Below, piece by piece: positions 28,176 to 36,340 of a stretch of 64,000 bases of DNA (positions are counted from its first letter, which is position 1; every line of letters starts with the position of its first letter). Origin of the DNA: Flavobacterium sp. Sd200 (GTDB lineage: Bacteria > Bacteroidota > Bacteroidia > Flavobacteriales > Flavobacteriaceae); contig NZ_WUMN01000001.1 of the NCBI RefSeq assembly GCF_009826935.1, forward strand, positions 1,054,001-1,118,000, in the 5' to 3' direction. The notes under the pieces were generated by a model. The model ran no database searches. It saw only the letters and a program-made list of their open reading frames with translations, and was not told the origin of the DNA. The position numbers were made by a program, and so were the translations under genes.

Positions 28176-28216
28176 TATAGTAATTGTTTATTAGTTATTA
28201 ATTTATTTATACAAAA

Positions 28217-28266
28217 ATAGCCGTCGATAGATTTTGATTATACCAAAAACTATCAATTTTGGCTAT
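28217..28266. promoter_or_regulatory. Nested inverted repeat upstream of catalase
   Basis: ATAGCC (28217-28222) and GGCTAT (28261-28266) flank GATAG (28226-28230) and CTATC (28250-28254). The four ATAG/CTAT elements recall OxyR binding sites, although the spacing is not the textbook 11-base period. It lies 42-91 bases upstream of the catalase start. Confidence 0.35.
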
Positions 28267-28347
28267 AGTGCCATTAGCAATTGTATATCCATAAATTTAA
28301 GCATTTGAAAAACAGAAAACTATAACGAAATCTTAAATATGGTTAAA

Positions 28348-28359
28348 ACGATATATCGT
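28348..28359. promoter_or_regulatory. Perfect 12-bp palindrome in the katA/DUF4197 divergent gap
   Basis: ACGATATATCGT is fully symmetric. A one-mismatch relative, ACGACATATCGT, occurs at 147-158 in the gap before the histidine kinase. Its binding protein is unknown. Confidence 0.3.
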
Positions 28360-28434
28360 AATTTTATATGGCCTTAATAGGTATATGCAGATATAACAGC
28401 GGTAAACCAATAAAAACAGGAATGGTTTTTGAAC

Positions 28435-28442
28435 TATCTTTG
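28435..28442 (+). promoter_or_regulatory. -7 element for the DUF4197 gene
   Basis: TATCTTTG fits TAnnTTTG, 19 bases before the start at 28462. Confidence 0.45.
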
Positions 28443-28461
28443 AATATTAAACAACATTATA

Positions 28462-29193
28462 ATGAAAAAAATAGTATTCTGTGCGTTGCTTTTAGCAGGA
28501 ATAAGTTTTGGTGCACAAGCCCAGTTAAAAAATGTTCTAAGCAAGGCTAAAGCCAAAGCAACCACTGCCACGGGTTCTAAAGGTATTACAAACACCGATA
28601 TTGGCAGTGCTTTAAAAGAGGCACTAAACAAAGGGGTAACCGAACAGGTAACGAAACTTACTGCCGAAGATGGTTTCTATAAAAACGAAGCGGTTAAAAT
28701 ATTACTGCCTGCCGAATTGCAAAAGGTAGACACAAAACTTCGCCAGATAGGCTTGGGAAGTATGGCCGATGAAGGTATAAAGCTGCTTAACCGTGCTGCC
28801 GAGAGTGCCGTTAAAGAAGCAACTCCCATTTTTGTTAACGCTATTACAAGCATGACCATTACTGATGCTAAAAATATATTAATGGGTGCCGATAACTCTG
28901 CTACAGCTTACCTGCAAAAAACAACCACCACACCTCTTTATGCAAAATTTAGCCCTGTAGTTAAAACATCATTAAGCGATGTTGGTGCAGATGAAATATG
29001 GGATAAAATTATTACCAAGTACAATGGCTTACCATTTGTTACTAAAGTAAATCCCGATCTAACTGATTATGTTACCAACAAAGCTCTTGACGGTGTATTT
29101 ACTATGATAACTGTTGAAGAAAAAGAAATAAGGACTGATCTTTCGTCCCGTACAACTGACCTGTTGAAAAAAGTATTTGCAATGCAGGATTAA
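28462..29193 (+). CDS. DUF4197 domain-containing exported protein
   Basis: A 243-residue protein with a signal peptide (about 1-20, ISFGAQAQ). The rest is largely helical: ALKEALNKGVTEQVTKL, then FYKNEAVKILLPAEL and the C-terminal TNKALDGVFTMI are the usual DUF4197 blocks. Members are predicted periplasmic proteins of unknown function. The gene is single, transcribed divergently from catalase and convergent with yqgE. Confidence 0.88.
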   Translation: MKKIVFCALLLAGISFGAQAQLKNVLSKAKAKATTATGSKGITNTDIGSALKEALNKGVTEQVTKLTAEDGFYKNEAVKILLPAELQKVDTKLRQIGLGSMADEGIKLLNRAAESAVKEATPIFVNAITSMTITDAKNILMGADNSATAYLQKTTTTPLYAKFSPVVKTSLSDVGADEIWDKIITKYNGLPFVTKVNPDLTDYVTNKALDGVFTMITVEEKEIRTDLSSRTTDLLKKVFAMQD

Positions 29194-29209
29194 TTGCAAA
29201 TTTTATATT

Positions 29210-29253
29210 GATTTCACGGATCTTAGTAATTTACCATTATTTATCAAGAGCCG
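29210..29253. terminator. Weak hairpin between DUF4197 and yqgE
   Basis: GATTTCACGGATCTT at the left and AAGAGCCGTGAAAATC at the right form imperfect arms with one bulge and one mismatch around a loop of about 15 bases. It lies between two convergent genes. No strong T-run, so it may be a repeat remnant. Confidence 0.4.
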
Positions 29254-29273
29254 TGAAAATCTATATTTACACT

Positions 29274-29834
29274 TTAATTTAATGCAGGATTTTCGGGGGC
29301 ATTACTCCAAATAACATATTCGCCACCAAGCTCTAATATCTTTTCTTTCCAAAAAGTTGCGCTCGATTTCCCTATAATTTTGTTTTTATAACTGTTTTCA
29401 GATACGATCCAGGAATTGTCTTCAAGTTCATCTTCAAGCTGGTGTGCATTCCAGCCACTATAGCCTAAAAAGAAACGTATATTTCCTTTCTTTATAGAGC
29501 CCTGATTAATAAGATCTCTGGCAGAATCGAAATCACCACCCCAATAAATACCATTGGAAATTTCAATACTACCCGGAATAAGCTCTGGAATATTATGAAT
29601 AAAATAAAGATTGTCCTGTTCTACAGGTCCGCCATTATATATTTTAAAGCTGGCTTTAATTTCCGGAACGAGGTCATTAATAGAATAATCTAAAGGCTTG
29701 TTGAGAATAAATCCAACGGAGCCTTCGTCATTATGGTCGGCAAGAAGTACTACTGACCTGTTGAAAGAAAGATCTCCGATAGTGGAAGGCTCTGCAATAA
29801 GCAGATGTCCTTTTTTGGGTTTTAGTGAAATCAT
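29274..29834 (-). CDS. YqgE/AlgH family protein
   Basis: A 186-residue cytosolic protein of the YqgE/AlgH family. Family blocks are GHLLIAEPSTIGDLSFNRSV, FILNKPLDYSI, YNGGPVEQDNLYFIH and FLGYSGWNAHQLEDEL. Structures of the family are known but its biochemical role is not settled. The ATG at 29834 fits the family start; the frame continues 19 codons upstream without similarity. It lies downstream of HU, separated by a terminator. Confidence 0.9.
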   Translation of the reverse strand: MISLKPKKGHLLIAEPSTIGDLSFNRSVVLLADHNDEGSVGFILNKPLDYSINDLVPEIKASFKIYNGGPVEQDNLYFIHNIPELIPGSIEISNGIYWGGDFDSARDLINQGSIKKGNIRFFLGYSGWNAHQLEDELEDNSWIVSENSYKNKIIGKSSATFWKEKILELGGEYVIWSNAPENPALN

Positions 29835-29905
29835 CTTCTTACAATTTGAAATAAATTTAACTAAAAAAACGTCGCCTGCAAAGAAATTCACAAAGATTTA
29901 AAAAA

Positions 29906-29931
29906 AAAGCTTCTCATTTTTGAGAAGCTTT
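29906..29931 (-). terminator. Terminator after the HU gene
   Basis: Perfect 11-bp arms AAAGCTTCTCA (29906-29916) and TGAGAAGCTTT (29921-29931) with a TTTT loop. A long A-run on the left gives a T-run on the minus strand. Confidence 0.85.
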
Positions 29932-29959
29932 AACTTATAGAACAAATAATCTATTTGAA

Positions 29960-30238
29960 TTATTTTGTATTAACCTGAGTTTCAAGTTCTGCACCCGGTT
30001 TAAATTTAACTACATTTTTAGCAGCAATGCTAATGGTATCTCCTGTTTGAGGATTTCTACCTTCTCTCGCAGCACGGCTTGATACAGAGAAAGACCCGAA
30101 ACCTACTAAAGAAACCCTGCCACCTTTGCTAAGAGCACCGCTCACATGCTCTACAAAAGATTCTAATGCTTTTTTTGCAGCTCCTTTAGAAATTCCTGCA
30201 TCTGCAGCTATAGCGTCGATTAATTCTGATTTGTTCAT
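29960..30238 (-). CDS. HU family DNA-binding protein
   Basis: A 92-residue histone-like protein that bends and compacts DNA as a dimer. MNKSELIDAIAADAGIS, the GGRVSLVGFGSFSV core, RNPQTGDTI at the tip of the beta arm and KFKPGAELE are all standard HU. It has its own well-formed promoter and terminator, so it is expressed as a single abundant gene between fmt and yqgE. Confidence 0.97.
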   Translation of the reverse strand: MNKSELIDAIAADAGISKGAAKKALESFVEHVSGALSKGGRVSLVGFGSFSVSSRAAREGRNPQTGDTISIAAKNVVKFKPGAELETQVNTK

Positions 30239-30295
30239 AATACGTTCTAATTAATTGTTTGGTTAAAAATTTATGTTTTTTTAATTCCTGTTATA

Positions 30296-30325
30296 CAAAT
30301 TTAATAGGAAATAGATACTATGCAA
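30296..30325 (-). promoter_or_regulatory. HU promoter (-7 and -33)
   Basis: On the minus strand TAAATTTG (plus 30296-30303) is preceded after exactly 19 bases by TTG (30323-30325), the best full match to the TTG-N19-TAnnTTTG promoter in the window. It lies 57 bases upstream of the HU start. Confidence 0.75.
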
Positions 30326-30427
30326 GCCTTTTATGCATTTTTCGCTTTAATTGTTGATAACTTTTTTTGTATTGTTAACAAACACTCTTTTTTAATTACA
30401 ATTATTTAAAATTAACCGTTTTTGCGA

Positions 30428-31375
30428 TTAAAAAGCCGTTGCATTCTCACTAAAAGTAGTACCGTTTAACAGTTCTTTAACAGACATTTTTTTTCGTCCC
30501 GGCATCTGTAGCGTCAAAATCCTTATAAAACCGTCGTTTACGGCTACTTTTATTTCCTTTTTATCAGATAAAACAGCTCCAGGCATATATTTATGTTCAT
30601 CTTTTATATACTCACATTCATATATCTTTACACTCCACTCGTGTTCATTATCTTTAATAAATGTATATGCCGCCGGATATGGGCTAAGCCCCCTGATGTG
30701 GTTAAATACTTCAAATCCCGGTTTAGTCCAGTCTATTTTACAGTTATCTTTATTAAGTTTATAAGCTGTTTTCACATCAGCTTCTAATGGCTGAACAGTA
30801 GTTTCAACATTACCCTGTTCAATAAGCGTAAGTGTTTTTACTACGGTATCTTTACCAAGATCCATTAATCGGTCGTGCAGTTCTCCAGCGGTTTCAGTAT
30901 CGCCAATCTCTGTTTCAGCCCTTAAAATCATGGCACCCGTATCTATTTTATCATCAATAAAAAATGTGGTCACCCCAGTTTTTTCTTCGCCATTAATAAT
31001 TGCCCAGTTTATAGGTGCAGCACCTCTGTATTGTGGCAGTAACGATGCATGCAGGTTAAACGTACCCAATTTTGGCATACGCCAAACTACTTCAGGCAAC
31101 ATCCTGAAAGCCACTACTACCTGCAAATTAGCCTCAAGTGATTTCAGTTCTGCTAAAAAGGCTTCATCTTTAAGATTTGTTGGCTGTAAAAGATTAAGTC
31201 CTTTTTGCAAAGCATATTCTTTTACCGCAGAGTGCTGTACTTTTTGGCCACGTCCGGCAGGTTTGTCGGGTGCTGTAATTACCCCCACTATATTATAGCT
31301 TTTTTGATAAATGGCGTCGAGTATGCCAACGGCAAAATCCGGCGTACCCATAAAAACAATTCGCAATTGTTCCAT
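30428..31375 (-). CDS. fmt: Methionyl-tRNA formyltransferase
   Basis: A 315-residue enzyme that formylates initiator Met-tRNA using 10-formyltetrahydrofolate. The formyltransferase core has RIVFMGTPDFAV, VVAFRMLPEVVW, the catalytic block FNLHASLLPQYRGAAP and the metal-like Asp in DKIDTGAM. A C-terminal OB-like domain follows with RGLSPYPAAYT. Its ATG overlaps the recQ stop by one base (TAATG), so translation of the two genes is probably coupled. Confidence 0.96.
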   Translation of the reverse strand: MEQLRIVFMGTPDFAVGILDAIYQKSYNIVGVITAPDKPAGRGQKVQHSAVKEYALQKGLNLLQPTNLKDEAFLAELKSLEANLQVVVAFRMLPEVVWRMPKLGTFNLHASLLPQYRGAAPINWAIINGEEKTGVTTFFIDDKIDTGAMILRAETEIGDTETAGELHDRLMDLGKDTVVKTLTLIEQGNVETTVQPLEADVKTAYKLNKDNCKIDWTKPGFEVFNHIRGLSPYPAAYTFIKDNEHEWSVKIYECEYIKDEHKYMPGAVLSDKKEIKVAVNDGFIRILTLQMPGRKKMSVKELLNGTTFSENATAF

Positions 31376-33273
31376 TATTTTAAAATATATTGGTTGTTCG
31401 TGTTAATACTAATTTTATTGTTTTCTAACAAAAGCCTTAACGCCACAATAGTTTCCTGCTGTGTTAGGTTAAGCAGACTCTCTATACTACGGGAATCATA
31501 ACTGTTTTGCTTTAATAATTGCTGTATGGCATTTGCTGTCTCTACAGGACTTTTGGGTTGTCTGTTTTTAGTTATGCAATACGAACATATCCCGCAATCA
31601 GCAGTATCTTTTTCGTCGAAATATTCGAGTATAAAGCGGCTTTTGCAATGTGAGCTATCGTTAACATATTGTACTACCTTTTCAAACTGGCTTATTTTAA
31701 TCTGGTTTTGCTGTAAAAGAAACTTTGAAATACGATTGATTGTATGTTCGTCTTCCCTTACCTCATTAAAAACAATACTGCTGTCGTTGCCCGACGTTCT
31801 TAAAGCTATAACACCTTTTTGCTCCAGTTTTTGCAGCAATTCGATTAATCCTGCTTCTGTGATGTTACATTTTTTTGTAATCAGGCTTGCATTGATGGCA
31901 GTTTCCATTTCAAAAATACCTGTATAGTTACGCAAAATGGTCAGTACAGGTTCTTCATCGGCCGGATTAAGACTAATGTAGCGAATAACCTCCTTGCTTG
32001 GAATTATAAACTGCAGGTTGATTTTCTCTGTAAATTCTTTAGAGAGCGTGAGTATTCCCTGCCGCTCTAAAAACTGTAGTGCATTATATGCTTTTACAGG
32101 ATTAAAATTATATTTATGGCAAAAGTCGTTATAATTAAAAGGATAGGTTTCATCCATCCCTTCTCCATAGGCAATTTGGAGATAGGCATTGAGTTTAAGA
32201 TATACTTCTTTTAAAAACTTTTTATCGGGCAATACCTCAATAAACTGATTTTGGGTAGCCTTAATATCCGAAGGATTTACCAACAGCACAGCAAAGGCTT
32301 TTTGCCCGTTACGCCCTCCCCTGCCTGCTTCCTGATAATAGTTCTCTAAATTTTCAGGAAGCTGTATGTGTATTACCGTTTTTACGTTGGGTTTATCTAT
32401 GCCCATACCAAATGCGTTGGTCGCTACAATTACCTGAACTTTCTCTGTAAGCCAGGCCTGCATGTTAGCCGTCTTTTCTTTTTCTTTGAGCCCGCCGTGA
32501 TAAAACGTAGCCTTAAAGCCCAGCGAATTTAATTGCTGGGATACATCATGGCAGGACCTTCGGTTTCTTACATATATAATAGACGGACCGATGTTCTTAG
32601 TCAATATTTGTTGTAGGCGATGTAGTTTATCTTCTGTTTCAAAAACCATGTAGGCAATATTTTCCCTGTAAAATGATTTTTTAAAAACAATAGGTCTATG
32701 TAATTCAAGCTGCTTAATAATATCATCCTGAACTCTTATAGTGGCAGAAGCAGTTAATGCCAAAAACGGAACATGTGGCAGGTGCTTTTTTAAAACAGAT
32801 ATTTTTAGGTAAGCCGGTCTGAAATCGTGCCCCCATTGTGAAACGCAATGCGCTTCATCTACTGCAACCAGGTTTATAGGAAGTTCTTTTAAACGCTCAA
32901 TGATCCAATCAGCCTGAAGTCGCTCAGGTGAGACATATAAAAATTTATAGTTACCAAAACGGCAATTATCCAGTAAATCACTTATTTCATTAACACTTAG
33001 GCTTCCGGTAAGTGCAATGGCCTTAATATTGCGTCTGTCAAGATTAGCTACCTGATCCTGCATAAGGGCTATTAGAGGAGATATTACAAGACACAGCCCC
33101 TCTTTAATCATGGCCGGAACCTGAAAACATATCGATTTGCCACCACCGGTTGGCATGAGTGCAAAAGTATCATGACCATCTAATACAGACTGGATGATCT
33201 TATCCTGCGGATCGCGAAAACTATCGTGTTGCCAATATTCTTTTAGTATGCTAAGCGCCTGTTGTTGCTGCAT
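31375..33273 (-). CDS. recQ: ATP-dependent DNA helicase RecQ
   Basis: A 632-residue 3'-5' superfamily 2 helicase for DNA repair and fork rescue. Motifs in order are MPTGGGKSICFQVPA (I), the DEAH box AVDEAHCVSQWGHDFRP, LALTASA (III), VATNAFGMGID and HIQLPENLENYYQEAGRGGRNG (V/VI, read as separate blocks). A zinc site follows with CGICSYC, then a winged-helix region. I see no clear HRDC domain at the C terminus; instead there is a short helical tail. It sits between a small ATPase (4-base gap) and fmt. Confidence 0.95.
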   Translation of the reverse strand: MQQQQALSILKEYWQHDSFRDPQDKIIQSVLDGHDTFALMPTGGGKSICFQVPAMIKEGLCLVISPLIALMQDQVANLDRRNIKAIALTGSLSVNEISDLLDNCRFGNYKFLYVSPERLQADWIIERLKELPINLVAVDEAHCVSQWGHDFRPAYLKISVLKKHLPHVPFLALTASATIRVQDDIIKQLELHRPIVFKKSFYRENIAYMVFETEDKLHRLQQILTKNIGPSIIYVRNRRSCHDVSQQLNSLGFKATFYHGGLKEKEKTANMQAWLTEKVQVIVATNAFGMGIDKPNVKTVIHIQLPENLENYYQEAGRGGRNGQKAFAVLLVNPSDIKATQNQFIEVLPDKKFLKEVYLKLNAYLQIAYGEGMDETYPFNYNDFCHKYNFNPVKAYNALQFLERQGILTLSKEFTEKINLQFIIPSKEVIRYISLNPADEEPVLTILRNYTGIFEMETAINASLITKKCNITEAGLIELLQKLEQKGVIALRTSGNDSSIVFNEVREDEHTINRISKFLLQQNQIKISQFEKVVQYVNDSSHCKSRFILEYFDEKDTADCGICSYCITKNRQPKSPVETANAIQQLLKQNSYDSRSIESLLNLTQQETIVALRLLLENNKISINTNNQYILK

Positions 33274-33277
33274 AGTG

Positions 33278-33817
33278 TTATTTAGAAAGATGCTCTAATA
33301 TAAAAAGAATTCTGTTATCAGGAGTGTCTTTGGGTACTTCTATAAGCTCGTATCCATAATTTGTATAGGTTTCCTGAAGATGGTCTGCTATAAGCTTTGC
33401 CTGGCCATAGTTTTCATAGCGTGCTTCATCGGCGGTATATATTTCTTCCCATGGTGGCAGGAAAAATATTTTAGTATAAACATGATCACGGCATGCCTGG
33501 TCAAAAAAAGCAGGATAGCTGTCTCCAATATAATGCATATATGCCAACACATCAGGGATGCCGCGGTCTATAAAAACAGTATGTGCTTCATCAGCTTTAG
33601 CCTCATGGAATTGTTTTTTACGACCTTCAAGTAACAGCTCGCTAAAAAGTAAAGGTTTTTCTAAAAAAAGCTGCTCGATACCCTGTTTGCGCGCTTCTAA
33701 AATTACCTCGCGCGAAATTTCAGGATAACACGTATGCCCTTTTTGCAATAATTCTTCAATTACGGTTGTCTTGCCCGATCCGGGCCCGCCAATAAGTACA
33801 ACAATTTCTTTAGCCAC
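33278..33817 (-). CDS. P-loop ATPase (AAA_28 type)
   Basis: A roughly 180-residue nucleotide-binding protein with Walker A IGGPGSGKTT near the N terminus and FIDRGIPDVLAYMHYIG as the second acidic motif. It fits the AAA_28 family of small kinase-like ATPases with no established substrate. There is no ATG start: the GTG at 33817 gives MAKEIVVLIGGPGSGK, and a TTG at 33838 is the alternative. It lies four bases upstream of recQ and is probably co-transcribed with recQ and fmt. Confidence 0.8.
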   Translation of the reverse strand: MAKEIVVLIGGPGSGKTTVIEELLQKGHTCYPEISREVILEARKQGIEQLFLEKPLLFSELLLEGRKKQFHEAKADEAHTVFIDRGIPDVLAYMHYIGDSYPAFFDQACRDHVYTKIFFLPPWEEIYTADEARYENYGQAKLIADHLQETYTNYGYELIEVPKDTPDNRILFILEHLSK

Positions 33818-33923
33818 TGTTTTTATATAAAAAGGCAAATTTAATTCAAAGATTGTTTATAAAAAAACCATGATGGTTATAGTTTATCTTTAAAGAAACT
33901 AACAGGATTTTTGCGCAAAAAAA

Positions 33924-33951
33924 ATCCCGTTATGGTGGGGCATAACGGGAT
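33924..33951 (-). terminator. Terminator after small orphan protein copy B
   Basis: Perfect 11-bp arms ATCCCGTTATG (33924-33934) and CATAACGGGAT (33941-33951), loop GTGGGG. On the minus strand it is followed by a run of T. Confidence 0.85.
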
Positions 33952-33977
33952 AGATCTTTTTAAAGTAAGGTACTCTA

Positions 33978-34211
33978 TTATTCTACCATATCAAGCAGGT
34001 GAACTTTATTTACAGGCACATTACCTGTTTCATCCTGCAGTATCTCGATTCCTAAAATTTCAAATGGTCTTTCAATTTGATTTCCATTCGTATCAAGGTA
34101 TTCAAGTACCAATACATCAAAACTGTCCGGGTGCAGTGCAATTGTAACACTGTCCGTCAATTCGTTTTCAATAATAAAGTTACGCATTGCGTCTAAAGTA
34201 ATTTTCTCCAT
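33978..34211 (-). CDS. Small conserved orphan protein, copy B (NFI/LHP family)
   Basis: A 77-residue acidic protein (ATG at 34211; a TTG three codons upstream is less likely). It shares with the protein at 5337-5561 the pattern ITLDAMRNFIIENEL, then VTIALHPDSFDVLV and ILGIEILQDETGNV. No signal peptide, membrane helix or known domain. It has its own terminator and is isolated from its neighbours. The preserved core and acidic ends suggest a small adaptor or binding protein, but function is unknown. Confidence 0.8.
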   Translation of the reverse strand: MEKITLDAMRNFIIENELTDSVTIALHPDSFDVLVLEYLDTNGNQIERPFEILGIEILQDETGNVPVNKVHLLDMVE

Positions 34212-34676
34212 GCTATTCAAGATTTTTAGGTTAGGATAAAAATAAATGAATTAACTGAATAAAATATCACTAAAAGTGTTAAACATTATCGATTTAACAC
34301 ACTTTAGAAGAAAAACGAGAAAAAATCACATAAAATCTTGTTAAAAACAGTAAAAAACACAACTGAATATTATAAGATTTTTTGCAGAATGTGTAAATTA
34401 GATTATAAATAATGATTAACTACTGTGTTAACATTAAGAAAACATGCCATAATACACAAATAGTTTAATAAACTACGCTCAGCAATTACTTTCAAATGCT
34501 TCTTAAAGAGACTATTAAGTAAAAATACGTAAAAACACTATCTAAAATATGAATACTATCCCTTTTAGTATTAAACGTCTTACAAAATTTAAAAAGGTAA
34601 ATTTATAAAACGTCAAATTAAGCATTCATTTGCTGTATATTAACACATTATACAATTTCAAAAAAGCTGTTTTGGA
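34212..34676. other. 465-base AT-rich non-coding region
   Basis: No credible gene on either strand. The sequence is very AT-rich, with short scattered repeats such as GTTAAC and TTTAA runs. I found no TAnnTTTG element in a good position for the small protein gene. It may contain the promoter of that gene or an unrecognised small RNA. Confidence 0.45.
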
Positions 34677-35285
34677 TTACCTGAAATCTACAATACCACC
34701 TCCGGTATCTCCTGCTTTAACCGATTTGTTAATTGCTTTTTCCCAATCGGTCATTGGATATTTCTTTTTGAATTCTGGCAGATCTCGATCAAAATAATCT
34801 GCTACATAAATTCGTGGCGTACCTTTTTCAACCACATCTTTATAATCCAACTCACCAATATAGGTTATTTCTCCTTTTTTTATTTCAAACGGAATAGAAA
34901 ACAACCTGCTGCTGCTAACCATGCCATTAGACCCTTTATGATCTAAAAAACCGTACTGGGTAAAAGCATATTGACCAGGCTCACGCTCAATAACTACAAG
35001 ATAAGATTTCTTATTATTAAAGTCTCCGTTAAAACTGTCTTTAACTTCACTGCCACTAATAACCACCTTACCAGCGTTACGTTTTTTAAAGGCCTTATCA
35101 CCATTTTGGGCACTATAAAAAAACCGATAAATTTCGTTAACGGGTTTATCTCCCTCAAAAGTAATGGTTGCAATTGCAACACCTTTTTCGGACGTAGGTT
35201 TAAAATCAGCGGCAACATTGGTTGGAGTTGATTTACACGAACTCAAAATTATAAGCAATGGCAAAAACAAACAGACAATTTTCAT
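34677..35285 (-). CDS. Hypothetical lipoprotein
   Basis: A 202-residue exported protein with a lipobox (LLIILSSCKS, Cys at about 17). The body is beta-rich with a repeated pattern of charged strands (YLVVIEREPGQYAFTQYGF) and ends with glycine-rich DTGGGIVDFR. No domain recognised. The residues after the Cys are not acidic, so surface export is not signalled and a periplasmic location is more likely. Monocistronic. Confidence 0.7.
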   Translation of the reverse strand: MKIVCLFLPLLIILSSCKSTPTNVAADFKPTSEKGVAIATITFEGDKPVNEIYRFFYSAQNGDKAFKKRNAGKVVISGSEVKDSFNGDFNNKKSYLVVIEREPGQYAFTQYGFLDHKGSNGMVSSSRLFSIPFEIKKGEITYIGELDYKDVVEKGTPRIYVADYFDRDLPEFKKKYPMTDWEKAINKSVKAGDTGGGIVDFR

Positions 35286-35416
35286 AGCAATAGTATTAAT
35301 ATTACAAAGTTAACCAATACTGTGCAGAATATTGGCATTATAAATCAATAATCCATTTAGTAGACAAAGTGTTTATTTATTAAAAAAGAAGCATTTAAAT
35401 TATGATCAATATCTGT

Positions 35417-35424
35417 TACTTTTG
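35417..35424 (+). promoter_or_regulatory. -7 element for rarD
   Basis: TACTTTTG followed by C, 22 bases before the rarD ATG. It matches TAnnTTTG. Confidence 0.5.
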
Positions 35425-35446
35425 CACAATATTTCCGGTATAAAAA

Positions 35447-36340
35447 ATGCGCTATAAATATTATCTTGCCGCTGCCACTGCCTTTGCTATATGGGGGTGT
35501 TTCAGCTTTGTTCTAAAACCCCTTCATAACTACCCGTCTCCTGATATACTTTTTTACCGTATATTTTGCTGCGTTATACTAATGGTAGCCACTAATTTAT
35601 TATTCAGGAAAAAGGCCATAGCAGAAACAAAAAGCAGCCTTGCCTTACTAAAGCCTGAAACTCGAAGAAATCTGATGATCCTAACGGTTATCAGTTCTTT
35701 AATGCTGGCAGGCAACTGGTTCTTTTTTATTTATGTAATGAACCACATAAGCGTTAAGGCGGCATCGTTTGCCTATTTGGTATGCCCATTATTAACCACA
35801 GTTTTTGCCTTTATAATTTTAAAAGAACGACTTACACCATTGCAATGGTTGTCGGTAGGCCTTAGTTTAGTAAGTTGCGTGTTGTTATCCTATAATAATT
35901 TTAACGATGTGTTTTTCAGTATAATTGTAGCGGCAACCTATGCTATTTATCTTGTGCTTCAAAAAAAGTTTATCGGTATAGATAAGTTTTTGCTGCTAAC
36001 AGTACAATTGTTAATAACGTCTGCAATACTATTACCTTTCTATCCTGTTTACAGTGGGCCATTACCTCAGGAAGCTTCATTCTATGGCTATATAGCAGTT
36101 ATTGCCATTGGGTTTACCATCATACCAATGTTGTTAAACCTTTTTGCATTAAAAGGAATAAACTCATCAACATTAGGCATATTACTGTACATAAACCCAA
36201 TAATAGGCTTTTTGTTAGCTGCCTTTTATTATAAAGAAAGTATATCTGCCATACAAATAGTAGCCTACTCCATTATAGTTATATCTATAATTATTTTTAA
36301 TATAGGAAGTTATTTAAAACTTCGCAGTGCTGCAAAGTAA
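35447..36340 (+). CDS. rarD: RarD-type EamA transporter
   Basis: A 297-residue inner-membrane protein with about ten helices in two EamA repeats. The N terminus (YLAAATAFAIWGCFSFV, then PDILFYRIFCC) and NWFFFIYVMNHISVKAAS are the RarD signature. The substrate is not known for the family. Its stop codon directly abuts the stop of the convergent GH2 gene, with no hairpin between them. Confidence 0.9.
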   Translation: MRYKYYLAAATAFAIWGCFSFVLKPLHNYPSPDILFYRIFCCVILMVATNLLFRKKAIAETKSSLALLKPETRRNLMILTVISSLMLAGNWFFFIYVMNHISVKAASFAYLVCPLLTTVFAFIILKERLTPLQWLSVGLSLVSCVLLSYNNFNDVFFSIIVAATYAIYLVLQKKFIGIDKFLLLTVQLLITSAILLPFYPVYSGPLPQEASFYGYIAVIAIGFTIIPMLLNLFALKGINSSTLGILLYINPIIGFLLAAFYYKESISAIQIVAYSIIVISIIIFNIGSYLKLRSAAK

